From Thioalkalicoccus limnaeus (lineage in GTDB: Bacteria > Pseudomonadota > Gammaproteobacteria > Chromatiales > Chromatiaceae): a stretch of DNA of 64,000 nt. The notes under the pieces were generated by a model. It saw only the letters and a program-made list of their open reading frames with translations, had not been told where the DNA came from and ran no database searches. The translations under genes were made by a program, and so were the position numbers. Below, piece after piece: positions 8,145-17,117 of the stretch. How positions within the stretch are numbered: the first letter of the stretch is position 1; every line of letters begins with the position of its first letter. The stretch lies in contig NZ_JBDKXB010000004.1 in NCBI RefSeq assembly GCF_041197575.1, positions 1-64,000 on the forward strand, given 5' to 3'.

Positions 8145-11135
8145 TTAGCCGGCGGGGTTTTCGCTCAGGGTCGCCCAGTCGACGAAGAACTCGTCGCCGG
8201 TCGACTCCGGGTTTCTCGAGACCCCGACACCGACCCGGCCACTGGTCAATGAATTGTCGGACCCTTCCCAGACCTTGGTGCCATTGATGTAAAAGGCGAG
8301 CTGGTCTCCGATCGCCACGACGCGAAGGGTATTGAAGGCCTCTCCCGTGTCGATAGCCGTTGACGCCTGCAACGGGACCACGATTGTGACCTGCCCGTCG
8401 ACCCGCTTCCGAACGCTGAAATTCCCGCTCCGGGTGTAACTGAAAAGGTACCCTTCGGCCGGAAGGCCGTCGCTCAGGGTGGCACCACTCGCGCGGATGA
8501 TGAGGGAATTCGAAGACTCGTTGTCAGCCGAAAACCGCCGCACACGAGCCGAATAGTCCAGATCATCATACTCCGCGTTATAGGTGGATACTGCCCATTG
8601 GTTGCTAACGCCCGTGGTGTAGTAGTACTCGTTGTCAACAACCGCCCAAGTCCCCGAGTGCTGGGTCCAATTGCTCGCGTTCCCATCGTTGAACTGTTCA
8701 TCGAACCCGCCCGTCGCCGCCGATACGACGAACGCCATGCCGTCACTCCAGGGTCCGAAACCGGCCGTGTTCCAGCCGAGGACCCACCAGCTCGCATTGC
8801 CAGTTGCCAGTGACACCGCCGGTGCGACCGAGCAAGTTCCGGTCCCGTTCGCGCACCCGGCCGCGCTGGCACTGAACCATTGGTTGATTCGGACGCCGGT
8901 CGCGTCTTGGACATAGAGGTAATAGTGTGTCGCGCCGCTGGCCGCGTTCCACATATAGGCCGGCTGATTCGAAGTGATCGTGCCGGTCGGGGACACCTGT
9001 ACTGGCTTGTCTGGAGCAACTTGACCGCTGCTCACGGTGAATGCCATGCCGTCACTCCAGGGTCCGAAACCGGCCGTGTTCCAGCCGAGGACCCACCAGC
9101 TAGCATTGCCCGTTGCCAGCGACACCGGCGGTGTGACCGAGCAAGTTCCGGTCCCGTTCGCGCACCCGGCCGCGCTGGCACTGAACCATTGGTTGATTCG
9201 GACGCCGGTCGCGTCTTGGACATAGAGGTAGTAGTGTGCCGCGCCGCTGGCCGGGTTCCACATATAGGCCGGCCGATTCGTCGTGATCGTGCCGGTCGGG
9301 GACACCTGTACTGGCTTGTCTGGAGCAACTTGACCGCTGCTCACGGTGAAGGCCATGCCGTCACTCCAGGGTCCGAAACCGGCCGTGTTCCAGCCGAGGA
9401 CCCACCAGCTAGCATTGCCCGTTGCCAGCGACACCGCCGGTGTGACCGAGCAAGTTCCGGTCCCGTTCGCGCACCCGGCCGCGCTGGCACTGAACCATTG
9501 GTTGATTCGGACGCCGGTCGCGTCTTGGACATAGAGGTAATAGTGTGTCGCGCCGCTGGCCGGGTTCCACATATAGGCCGGCCGATTCGTCGTGATCGTG
9601 CCGGTCGGGGACACCTGCGTCGGTTTGCCCGGAACTCCACCTTCGTCGAGTTGATCCACGGCATCAGCGAGTTGAATGCGTGGTTTGACCCGATTGCCGG
9701 CCCCGGAACGGGAATCAGTGATCGACTTGCCCGTTGTCTCGAGGCTGTCGAGTATCTCGGCCACGCCGGCGTCCGGGTTGACTTCCCTGAGCACGGCCCA
9801 CGCACCGGCCACGTGCGGGGCCGCCATCGATGTCCCTGAAAAGACGCTGTACGTGTCTCCCGGGACTGATGAGTTGATGCTGCTTCCCGGCGCCAAAAGG
9901 TCGAGAAAGGACGCGCTATTCGAAAAGGATGACACGACATCGGTTTTGGTCGTGCTGCCGACACTGACGGCCGTCGAGACGCATGCCGGCGCGCTTAGCG
10001 CGCCTGTGAAGCCGTTGTTTCCACTCGCCACCACTGTGGCGATTCGTGCATTGCGCAGATTGTCGATGATTGGCTTATAAGGCTCGGCGTCGCACGGCGC
10101 GGTGTATTGACCGCCGCCGAGAGTCATATTGGCCGAGGCGATCTGATAGGTGTTGCGCAGCGCATAGACGCGCTCTAAACCCAGGATTATGTCACTTGTA
10201 AACGCGAACACGCACGGTGACGTGTAGCCACTATTGATGCAAGCCGAACCGCTGAACTGCGAAAAGACCTGGATGGCAATCAGATTCGCGTCGCTGGCCA
10301 CGCCGGAGAAGGCCGTTCCCTTTCCGGCGGCGATGCCTGCGACGTGCGTGCCGTGACCACAGCCAGCGACGGTCGTCGGGCAATCCAGCCCGGAATCCGG
10401 AGCCGTCGAGGAGGTTGCCCCGCCCGGGCATAGAGAGGTCACGCCTTGAGCGGCCACGTTCGACGAATAACAGGCCTCGGAGACGACCTTGCCGCTCAGG
10501 AACGGGTGATTCTTCATGACGCCGGTGTCGAGGATCGCGATGGTCCACCCGGATCCGGTGCGGCCACGAAACGAGTCGTCCGCTTCCCCGCCGATCAATG
10601 GCACGCTGTCCGCGAGGGCCGGCGGATAGGCGCGGTCCTCGACGACATCCAATACCTCGGGATCCTCCAGCAGCTCGGCGATGTCCTGCGCCGTGGCCGC
10701 CATGGCAAAGGCTGGTGTCACCTCGAAGCGCTTCACGGCCACCTCTTCCGGCTCCGAGAAGGCCATCGAGGACAACCGGCCCAACACCCTATCCTGCGCC
10801 GAGGCGAGGCGCTCGCGCTGCGCGCTCACCTCGGCCGCCTCCAGTGCCCCCTCGGGCCGGGTCTCGACCTTCAGCCTGACGATGACTGGGGCGCGGCCGT
10901 GTTCGTGGGCCTGATCCAGCAACGCCTGGTGGCGCTGCGCTGCGTCGAAGTCCTCCGCGAACGCACCATCGAGCGACTCTTCGAACCATTCGAATGGCTC
11001 GGGCACATCGCCCTGATCCGGAGGGCCATCGACGGCGTGCCCGGCGAACGACATCGACAGCAACGACAACACGGCCGCCGCTGCCAGCACGCCGTGGCGC
11101 ATGCGCTGCGGCCTGGTGTGGTTATCTACATGCAT
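8145..11135 (-). CDS. Secreted S8 subtilisin-like serine protease with triple repeat and C-terminal lectin-like domain
   Basis: A 996-residue exported protease. In order: signal peptide (about 1-34), I9-like propeptide (about 70-175), and S8 catalytic domain (about 185-495). The catalytic triad is Asp203 (ILDTG), His261 (GHGTHVAG) and Ser436 (GTSMAAPHVAG), with oxyanion Asn373 (SGNNG). Several Cys suggest disulfides. Three tandem repeats of 103 residues (about 504-812) follow, each with PAYMWNPASG, HYYLYVQDATG and SWWVLGWNTAGFGPWSDG, resembling Ig/fibronectin-like substrate- or surface-binding modules. The C-terminal domain (about 815-990; DEQFNDGNASNW, FYINGTKVWEG) looks like a concanavalin-type lectin fold. 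It should cut proteins outside the cell, perhaps bound to a polymer. All key residues are intact. Confidence 0.9.
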   Translation of the reverse strand: MHVDNHTRPQRMRHGVLAAAAVLSLLSMSFAGHAVDGPPDQGDVPEPFEWFEESLDGAFAEDFDAAQRHQALLDQAHEHGRAPVIVRLKVETRPEGALEAAEVSAQRERLASAQDRVLGRLSSMAFSEPEEVAVKRFEVTPAFAMAATAQDIAELLEDPEVLDVVEDRAYPPALADSVPLIGGEADDSFRGRTGSGWTIAILDTGVMKNHPFLSGKVVSEACYSSNVAAQGVTSLCPGGATSSTAPDSGLDCPTTVAGCGHGTHVAGIAAGKGTAFSGVASDANLIAIQVFSQFSGSACINSGYTSPCVFAFTSDIILGLERVYALRNTYQIASANMTLGGGQYTAPCDAEPYKPIIDNLRNARIATVVASGNNGFTGALSAPACVSTAVSVGSTTKTDVVSSFSNSASFLDLLAPGSSINSSVPGDTYSVFSGTSMAAPHVAGAWAVLREVNPDAGVAEILDSLETTGKSITDSRSGAGNRVKPRIQLADAVDQLDEGGVPGKPTQVSPTGTITTNRPAYMWNPASGATHYYLYVQDATGVRINQWFSASAAGCANGTGTCSVTPAVSLATGNASWWVLGWNTAGFGPWSDGMAFTVSSGQVAPDKPVQVSPTGTITTNRPAYMWNPASGAAHYYLYVQDATGVRINQWFSASAAGCANGTGTCSVTPPVSLATGNASWWVLGWNTAGFGPWSDGMAFTVSSGQVAPDKPVQVSPTGTITSNQPAYMWNAASGATHYYLYVQDATGVRINQWFSASAAGCANGTGTCSVAPAVSLATGNASWWVLGWNTAGFGPWSDGMAFVVSAATGGFDEQFNDGNASNWTQHSGTWAVVDNEYYYTTGVSNQWAVSTYNAEYDDLDYSARVRRFSADNESSNSLIIRASGATLSDGLPAEGYLFSYTRSGNFSVRKRVDGQVTIVVPLQASTAIDTGEAFNTLRVVAIGDQLAFYINGTKVWEGSDNSLTSGRVGVGVSRNPESTGDEFFVDWATLSENPAG
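8725..9626 (-). repeat. Three tandem 309-bp coding repeats in the subtilase gene
   Basis: Units begin about 309 bp apart; for example, the string GCCATGCCGTCACTCCAGGG recurs near 8733, 9042 and 9351. Each encodes 103 residues. The copies differ at few bases, including synonymous ones, which points to recent duplication or ongoing gene conversion. The third coding copy diverges after about 8725. Confidence 0.9.
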
Positions 11136-11862
11136 GGTCTAGGTTCTCCCTGTTCGACCCACGAGTTTTGGAAGTAAAACGCCCCGCTCCAGGCCTTTTT
11201 CTCGGCGCATCGAGGACGCTCCCGTCGCGTACCAGACCCGATGTCAACCGCCAAGCTGCAGAGCGTGTTCGACGACCGGAATCCGACGGGTTATCCTTTG
11301 TACCGCAAAAGTTTGGCGAAAGACGAGGTAAGGACGGTCGGCTGATCCGACGAGAGTTGCCGTTCGTCGGTAACCATTCTGGAGCGGGTCGGCCGGCGTG
11401 GATTCATGGCGAGGGCTGTCGTCGTTGCGCGAGGCAGAGTCCGTCAGAAACGGGAAGGCAGCGTTGGGGCGCCTATGTCAGTGAAGCGCGAGCCGAAGCA
11501 TCCCCGGAAGGGAGAGCAATCCAGGCGCTCTGATGCCGTCCACGCCGATCGTTCAGCTGTTCGTCGTGCCGGTCGACGGATGGCTGGACAACGATGACCG
11601 CATAGGTTCGTTTCTGGATCCGTGTCACCCGGGCTTGGTGATGGCGGCAGGAATCGCCGTCGTAGGGCCGCTGGGACGTGGGCGTCGGCGGAAGGTAGGG
11701 TGAACGGAAAGATCCGTCTCGCGACTCGACGAGCGTCAGGGTGGGTTGTTCTATCTCGGACCACTTGGTGCGGGACCAGCGTTCCCCCAGGCACCAAGCC
11801 GGGGCGTCTCCTCTGGCGACGCCGATGATGTAGAATAGCGCCCTGGTCACCGGAGACGATGC
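11136..11862. other. 727-bp stretch without a recognisable gene
   Basis: This lies between the minus-strand subtilase and plus-strand ubiE. None of the open frames here shows a known family, signal peptide or credible ribosome binding site. On the minus strand a TTGACA (11247-11242) lies upstream of the subtilase start but lacks a convincing -10 partner. TAGAAT (11831-11836) lies 27 bp before the ubiE ATG and could be its -10; the 12-mer TGTAGAATAGCG around it recurs upstream of lpdA. Confidence 0.5.
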
Positions 11863-12615
11863 ATGAGCGACGAGAAAACGACGACCCATTTCGGCTATCA
11901 GCAGGTACCCGTCCACGAGAAGGCCAGCCGGGTCCGTGCCGTGTTCGACTCGGTCGCCGACCGCTATGATCTGATGAACGATCTGATGTCGCTCGGTATC
12001 CATCGGCTGTGGAAACGCCAGGCCGTCGAATTGGCCGGGCTGCGCCGCGGTCAGCGGGTGCTGGATCTGGCGGCCGGGACCGGGGATCTCTGCGAACGTT
12101 TTGCCGGGATCGTCGGCGCGGATGGCCAGGTCGTCTTCACCGATATCAATGCCGCGATGCTCGGGCGCGGGCGCGACCGACTGACTGACTCGGGGCTGGT
12201 CGGCAACCTGTACTACGCGCTGGCCAACGCCGAGACCTTGCCGTTCGTCTCCGATCACTTCGACTGCGTGACGATCGCGTTCGGGCTGCGCAACGTCACC
12301 CATAAGCAGCACGCGCTCGACGAGATGTTCCGGGTGTTGCGCCCGGGCGGGCGGGCCTTGATCCTCGAGTTTTCGCAGCCGGTGGCGGCGCCGTTGCGCC
12401 GCGTTTACGACCTGTATTCGTTCACGGTCCTGCCAGCGCTTGGCAAGTTCATCGTCAAGGACGCCGACAGCTATCGCTATCTGGCCGAGTCGATCCGCAT
12501 GCACCCGGACCAGGAAACGCTGCGCGCGATGATGGAACAGAGCGGTTTCGAGCGCTGCGATTTCTTCAACCTGTCGGGCGGCATCGTCGCCATCCATCGA
12601 GGTTACAAGCTGTGA
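11863..12615 (+). CDS. ubiE: Ubiquinone/menaquinone biosynthesis C-methyltransferase UbiE
   Basis: UbiE methylates the benzoquinol ring of ubiquinone precursors (and demethylmenaquinol where present) using SAM. The 250-residue product matches the family in length (E. coli 251) and in motifs: VFDSVADRYDLMNDLMSLGIHR near the N terminus, SAM motif LDLAAGTGDL, FGLRNV, and the closing GGIVAIHRGYK. The ATG at 11863 fits the family start. It is followed at once by ubiJ (GTGA overlap) and ubiB, the conserved ubiquinone operon of gammaproteobacteria. Confidence 0.97.
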   Translation: MSDEKTTTHFGYQQVPVHEKASRVRAVFDSVADRYDLMNDLMSLGIHRLWKRQAVELAGLRRGQRVLDLAAGTGDLCERFAGIVGADGQVVFTDINAAMLGRGRDRLTDSGLVGNLYYALANAETLPFVSDHFDCVTIAFGLRNVTHKQHALDEMFRVLRPGGRALILEFSQPVAAPLRRVYDLYSFTVLPALGKFIVKDADSYRYLAESIRMHPDQETLRAMMEQSGFERCDFFNLSGGIVAIHRGYKL

Positions 12616-13232
12616 CCACCGGTATCCCGATCCCGGACGCCGCGCTGGCCCTGGTCGAGCGCGCATTGAACCAGGTCATCGCGCTCGACCCCGAGGGCGC
12701 GCGCCGGCTCGCGGCGCTGCAGGGGCGCGTGATCCTGATCGAATTCAGCGGGTTCGGTACCCGCTTCTATCTGTTGCCGGGTGTCGACCGGCTGCAACTG
12801 TTCGGCGCCTACGATGCGGCACCCGATTGCACGCTGCGTGGGACGCCCTTGGCATTGGCGCGGATCGGTCTGACCGAACGACGCACGGATTCCCTTTTCA
12901 CCGGCGATGTCGAGGTCGACGGCGACACGGCGCTGGCACAGCAATTCGGCCAGTTCATCGCCGAGCTCGACATCGATTGGGAGGAGCAGCTGGCGCATCT
13001 GATCGGGGATTCGCTCGCGCACCAGATCGGCGAGACCGCGCGTGCCGCCGGCGATTGGGGGCAGCGCTCCGGCGACACGCTGATCCGGGATCTGCGCGAG
13101 TATCTGCAGGAGGAGGCCCGGTTGGTACCGACCGACTACGAGGTGCGCGCCTTCATTGCCGAGGTCGATACGCTGCGTGACGATGTCGAGCGGCTCGCCG
13201 CCCGCGTCGAGCGGCTCGGCCGCGACTACTGA
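12612..13232 (+). CDS. ubiJ: Ubiquinone biosynthesis accessory factor UbiJ (SCP2 domain)
   Basis: This 206-residue protein has an N-terminal SCP2-type lipid-binding domain (about 15-115; EGARRLAALQGRVILIEFSG, LFTGDVEVDGDTALAQQF) and a C-terminal helical part (about 150-205) with a heptad-like ending (VDTLRDDVERLAARVERL). UbiJ binds the hydrophobic ubiquinone intermediates and organises the soluble Ubi complex. The GTG start overlaps the ubiE stop (GTGA at 12612-12615). Its position between ubiE and ubiB is the conserved one, which makes the assignment firm although the sequence itself evolves fast. Confidence 0.93.
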   Translation: MTTGIPIPDAALALVERALNQVIALDPEGARRLAALQGRVILIEFSGFGTRFYLLPGVDRLQLFGAYDAAPDCTLRGTPLALARIGLTERRTDSLFTGDVEVDGDTALAQQFGQFIAELDIDWEEQLAHLIGDSLAHQIGETARAAGDWGQRSGDTLIRDLREYLQEEARLVPTDYEVRAFIAEVDTLRDDVERLAARVERLGRDY

Positions 13233-13244
13233 GGCCGACGCCCC

Positions 13245-14915
13245 ATGATGACGCCGATCGGCCAGGCGCTGCGTCTGATCCACATCAATCGCATCCTGCT
13301 GCGGCACGGGCTCGACGAGGTGGTCCTGACGATTCCCGTCTTCCGGCCGCTGCGGTTCGTACTCTACCTATCGCCATGGTACTGGTTTCGCGGCCCGTTG
13401 CCGCCGTACCCGGAGCGGATCCGTCGCGCCCTCGAGGATCTCGGGCCCATCTTCGTCAAGTTCGGCCAGATCCTGTCGACGCGCCGCGATCTGCTGCCCG
13501 ATGACCTGGCGAACGAACTCGCGCGACTCCAGGATCGGGTGCCGCCGTTCCCGGGCCGCGACGCGCGCGCGATCATCGAGCAGGCCTGGGGGCGGCCGAT
13601 CGAGACGGTCCTCGACGAATTCGACGAGATCCCGCTGGCGTCGGCCTCGATCGCGCAGGTCCATACCGCCCGGCTCGAGGACGGTCGCCCGGTCGTCGTC
13701 AAGGTGCTGCGACCCGGCATCGAACGAACGATCCGCCGCGATGTGAGCCTGCTCTATGTGGTCGCCGGGCTGGCGCAGCGCTATTGGAAGGACGGGCGAC
13801 GGCTGCGTCCGGTCGATGTGGTCCGCGAGTACGAACGGACCATCTTCGACGAACTGGACATGCAGCGCGAGGCGGCGAATGCGTCACTGCTGCGACGCAA
13901 TTTCCTCAACAGCGAGCTGCTCTACGTCCCCGAGGTTTTCTGGGATCTGACGCGGGCCAATGTGCTGGTCATCGAACAGATCTTCGGCACCCAGGTCAGC
14001 GATGTCGCGGCGCTGAAGGCGCAGGGCGTCAGCATGCGGCTGCTCGGCGAGCGAGGGGTCGAGATCTTCTTCACGCAGGTCTTCCGCGACAACTTCTTCC
14101 ACGCGGACATGCATCCGGGCAACATCTTCGTCGAGCCGTCCGGGCGCTACATCGCCGTCGACTTCGGCATCGTCGGGACGCTGAGCACCGAGGACCAGCG
14201 GTATCTCGCCGAGAACTTGCTGGCCTTCTTTCACCGCGATTACCGACGCGTTGCCGAGCTGCACGTCGAGAGCGGCTGGGTGCCGGCGCACACCCGCATC
14301 GAGGAATTCGAGTCGGCAATCCGCACCGTCAGCGAGCCGATCTTCGAGAAGCCGCTGGCCGAGATCTCGTTCGGTCATTTCCTAGTGCGCCTGTTCCAGG
14401 TCGCACGCCGCTTCGACATGGAGATCCAGCCGCAACTCGTGCTGCTCGAGAAGACGCTGCTGAACATCGAGGGTCTTGGCCGCATGCTCTATCCGCAGCT
14501 CGATCTGTGGACCACGGCCAAGCCCTTCATGGAGCGCTGGATCGAGGAACGGGTCGGCCCGAAGGCGTTCCTCGAACACAGTCGCCGCAACCTCGCGCCG
14601 TTGTCCGAGCGCCTGCCCGACGTGCCTTTGCTCGCGTACCAGGTGCTCGATGGCCTCGCCCGCGAGCGCCTCGCGGTGCAATGGCGGTCCGCCGAGATCG
14701 ACCGGCTGCGCCACGAGGTCCGCGCCGGCCACGCGCGGGCCGCCGCCAATATCGGCGCCGCGAGCCTGCTGCTGTGTGGAACCCTGCTGTTGCTCCTCGG
14801 CCCCGGACCGCTGTTATCCGAGACCGTCGCGCAATTGCTCGCCGGCGCCTTTTTCGTAGCCGCGATCCTGCTCTTCGTATGGCGACCGCGCCAACCCTTG
14901 CCGAACCCGCGTTGA
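13245..14915 (+). CDS. ubiB: UbiB ABC1-family protein for ubiquinone biosynthesis
   Basis: A 556-residue atypical kinase-like ATPase of the UbiB/ADCK family, needed for coenzyme Q synthesis, probably helping to extract or move CoQ intermediates at the membrane. Visible family marks are the KxGQ motif (VKFGQILSTRRDLLP), the Ala-rich nucleotide loop SASIAQVH, VVKVLRPGI, HADMHPGNIFV and DFGIVG. Two transmembrane helices close the protein (about 500-545), as in E. coli UbiB (546 residues). It follows ubiJ by 12 bp and ends the ubi operon; no clear terminator is visible before the convergent moaD. Confidence 0.96.
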   Translation: MMTPIGQALRLIHINRILLRHGLDEVVLTIPVFRPLRFVLYLSPWYWFRGPLPPYPERIRRALEDLGPIFVKFGQILSTRRDLLPDDLANELARLQDRVPPFPGRDARAIIEQAWGRPIETVLDEFDEIPLASASIAQVHTARLEDGRPVVVKVLRPGIERTIRRDVSLLYVVAGLAQRYWKDGRRLRPVDVVREYERTIFDELDMQREAANASLLRRNFLNSELLYVPEVFWDLTRANVLVIEQIFGTQVSDVAALKAQGVSMRLLGERGVEIFFTQVFRDNFFHADMHPGNIFVEPSGRYIAVDFGIVGTLSTEDQRYLAENLLAFFHRDYRRVAELHVESGWVPAHTRIEEFESAIRTVSEPIFEKPLAEISFGHFLVRLFQVARRFDMEIQPQLVLLEKTLLNIEGLGRMLYPQLDLWTTAKPFMERWIEERVGPKAFLEHSRRNLAPLSERLPDVPLLAYQVLDGLARERLAVQWRSAEIDRLRHEVRAGHARAAANIGAASLLLCGTLLLLLGPGPLLSETVAQLLAGAFFVAAILLFVWRPRQPLPNPR

Positions 14916-14992
14916 TTGGCCAGCGCGTTGCGCCCGACGACGACAGCCGAGGTCCTTGATTTAGCGGCCGACGTGCCTAACCGGTCTCGCTG

Positions 14993-15250
14993 TCAGCCGC
15001 CGGTGACTGGCGGGAAGAAGGCGACCTCGTCGCCGTCGCTGATCGGGGTCGACGGGCGTGCCATGGCTTGATTGACGGCGCTCAGCGGGCGCGCGTCGGC
15101 GGCGAAGGCCTCGGCCCAGGCGCCGCCGCGGGCCGCGAGCCGGTCGGCGAGATCGGCGACCGTGAGGGAGTGGGTCGGCGTCGGGTCGAAGGTCTCGTCG
15201 GCGCAGCCGACCCGTTCGCGAAGGCTCGCGAAGTACAGGATCCGGATCAT
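14993..15250 (-). CDS. moaD: Molybdopterin synthase small subunit MoaD
   Basis: MoaD is the ubiquitin-like sulfur carrier that, as a C-terminal thiocarboxylate, donates sulfur to cyclic pyranopterin monophosphate in molybdopterin synthase. The 85-residue product starts MIRILYFASLRERVG and ends in the required Gly-Gly (PPVTGG). The start at 15250 overlaps the moeA stop (ATGA). An open frame continuing further upstream runs through moeA and is rejected. No moaE partner lies in the window. Confidence 0.93.
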   Translation of the reverse strand: MIRILYFASLRERVGCADETFDPTPTHSLTVADLADRLAARGGAWAEAFAADARPLSAVNQAMARPSTPISDGDEVAFFPPVTGG

Positions 15251-16509
15251 GTCAGTAGCTCGCTGAACGGCAGGTATTGCACGAGATCGCCACGCGCGAG
15301 GACGCGCCCCTCGGGGATCACCGCCAGGCCGTTGGCCCAGACCACCGATGAGAGCATCGCCGAAGACCGGTGCGGAAACAAGGTCACACGTGGCAGGCCC
15401 TCGTCGGTGTCGATGCGGGCCCGCACATACTCGCGCCGTTTCTTGTCGGGCCGCGGCCAGTCGAAATCGGCGCGACCCCACCATGTCGGCGCCGTGACCT
15501 CGCCGAGCATGCCTTGTCGGTGCAGGATGAAGGGGCGAATCAGCAGCACGAAGACGACGAACAGCGCGACCGGGTTGCCGGGGCTGCCGATCACCGGCGT
15601 GGTGCCGACCTGGCCGAACAGGAGCGGCTTGCCGGGGCGGATCGCGAGCTTCCAGAGATCGACCCGGCCGAGCCGGGCCACGGCCGGCTTCACATGGTCT
15701 TCTTCACCGACCGAGACCCCGCCGCTGGTCAGGATCAGGTCGGCGGATGCGGCCGCTTCGGCGAGCGCGGCCTCGGTCGCGGGCAAGGTGTCACCGACGA
15801 CGCCGAGATCGAGGATCTCGCAGCCGAGGGTCGTCAGCAGTGCGCGCAGCAGGTGCCGGTTGGAGTTGTAGATCTGACCCGGTGCCAGCGGCTGGCCGGG
15901 CGCGGCGAGCTCATCCCCGGTGGCCAGGATCGCAACCGTGAGGCGCCGCCGCACCGCGAGTTCGGCGACGCCGACGGTCGCGGCCAGCCCCAGGTGCTGC
16001 GGGCCCAGGCGGGTGCCGGCGGTCAGGGCCGCGGCGCCGCTCTCGATCTCCTCGCCGGCGCGGCGGATGTTGTCACCGGGCTGCGGGCGGGTGTGGATCT
16101 CGACCCCATCGCCGTCGGGAACGCAGGCCTCCTGGACCACGACGGCATCGGCACCCGGCGGAACCGGAGCCCCGGTGAAGATCCGCGCGGCCGTGCCCGG
16201 TTCGAGCTCCGTGCCGACGCGCCCGGCCGGGATCCGCTGCGAGATGCGCAGGCGCGGGTTCACGTCGGTTAGGTCCGCGGTGCGCAGCGCGTAGCCGTCC
16301 ATCGCGCTGTTGTCCCAACCCGGTACCCGAATCGCACTGACGACCGCCTCGGCGAGCACGCGGCCGAGCGCGTCATCGATCGGCACCCGCTCGATCTCTT
16401 GGATCGGATCGGCGGCCGCGAGCAACCTAGCCAGCGCCGCCTCGATTGGCCAGGGCGCGTCAGGGTGCGTACCGCAATCGTTCGCGTTCGTCGTCGCGCC
16501 CCCGGTCAT
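15247..16509 (-). CDS. moeA: Molybdopterin molybdenumtransferase MoeA
   Basis: MoeA inserts molybdate into adenylylated molybdopterin. The 420-residue protein has the expected order: an N-terminal region with GWDNSAMDGYALR, the domain with RIFTGAPVPPGADAVVVQE, the MPT-binding core with ILATGDELAAPGQPLAPGQIYNSN and LTSGGVSVGEEDHVKP, and a C-terminal domain with PVIGSPGNPVA. Length is close to E. coli MoeA (411). It sits between moaB and moaD with ATGA overlaps on both sides, so the three molybdenum-cofactor genes form one coupled unit. Confidence 0.95.
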   Translation of the reverse strand: MTGGATTNANDCGTHPDAPWPIEAALARLLAAADPIQEIERVPIDDALGRVLAEAVVSAIRVPGWDNSAMDGYALRTADLTDVNPRLRISQRIPAGRVGTELEPGTAARIFTGAPVPPGADAVVVQEACVPDGDGVEIHTRPQPGDNIRRAGEEIESGAAALTAGTRLGPQHLGLAATVGVAELAVRRRLTVAILATGDELAAPGQPLAPGQIYNSNRHLLRALLTTLGCEILDLGVVGDTLPATEAALAEAAASADLILTSGGVSVGEEDHVKPAVARLGRVDLWKLAIRPGKPLLFGQVGTTPVIGSPGNPVALFVVFVLLIRPFILHRQGMLGEVTAPTWWGRADFDWPRPDKKRREYVRARIDTDEGLPRVTLFPHRSSAMLSSVVWANGLAVIPEGRVLARGDLVQYLPFSELLT

Positions 16510-17036
16510 GATTCGTGGAACCGCGGCAAGAGTTGCACGAAGTTACAGGGTCTCGTGCGGTGATCGAGTTGCGCCGCGAGGATCTGGTCCCAGGCGGTGC
16601 GGCAGGCCCCGGTCGAACCCGGCAGGCAGAAGATCAGGGTCCCATTGGCGAGGCCGCCGAGTGCGCGCGACTGGATCGTCGAGGTCCCGATCTCGGCGAA
16701 CGAGACTTGCCGAAAGACCTCGCCGAACCCGTCGATCAGCTTGTCGCACAGCGGCGCGACGGCCTCGGGTGTGCTGTCGCGGCCGGTCAGGCCGGTCCCG
16801 CCGGTACTGATCACGACCTGGACACTCGAGTCGGCGATCCATTGCGAGAAGATCGCGCGCAGACGGTAGATGTCATCGGGCAGGATCGCCTTCGCGACGA
16901 CCTGATGACCGGCGGCCTCGGCGCGTTCTTTGAGCAGATGCCCCGAGGTGTCCTCGGCCTCGCCGCGGCTGTCCGAGACGGTGAGGATCGCGATCTTCAG
17001 GGGGACGAAGCCGGTGTCGGCGAAATGCTCGCTCAT
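16506..17036 (-). CDS. moaB: Molybdenum cofactor biosynthesis protein B (MoaB/Mog family)
   Basis: A 176-residue MPT-binding protein of the MoaB/MogA family, which adenylylates molybdopterin before MoeA acts. Marks are ILTVSDSR-GEAEDTSG, STGGTGLTGRDSTPEAV and a late LPGSTGACRTAWDQIL. The length fits MoaB (E. coli 170). The stop overlaps the moeA start (ATGA). Since no mogA is present here, this protein probably supplies the adenylylation step. About 81 bp separate its start from the upstream dgkA stop, so read-through from the gcv-dgkA unit is possible. Confidence 0.92.
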   Translation of the reverse strand: MSEHFADTGFVPLKIAILTVSDSRGEAEDTSGHLLKERAEAAGHQVVAKAILPDDIYRLRAIFSQWIADSSVQVVISTGGTGLTGRDSTPEAVAPLCDKLIDGFGEVFRQVSFAEIGTSTIQSRALGGLANGTLIFCLPGSTGACRTAWDQILAAQLDHRTRPCNFVQLLPRFHES

Positions 17037-17117
17037 GGTGGTGCCCTATCTTGTTATCGTCGTTCGCGGTGGCTGCTCAGATGTCGCTCGCGCCGTGGGG
17101 ACGCGAGCAGCCCCCTG

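Noticed and set aside
8880..9839. Plus-strand frame with three repeated blocks opposite the subtilase
   Set aside because: Its repeats are the reverse reading of the 309-bp subtilase repeats; the minus-strand frame has an intact catalytic triad.
11473..12666. 397-codon minus-strand frame covering the gene-free stretch and ubiE
   Set aside because: Most of it is antisense to ubiE; the part in the gene-free stretch shows no recognisable domain.
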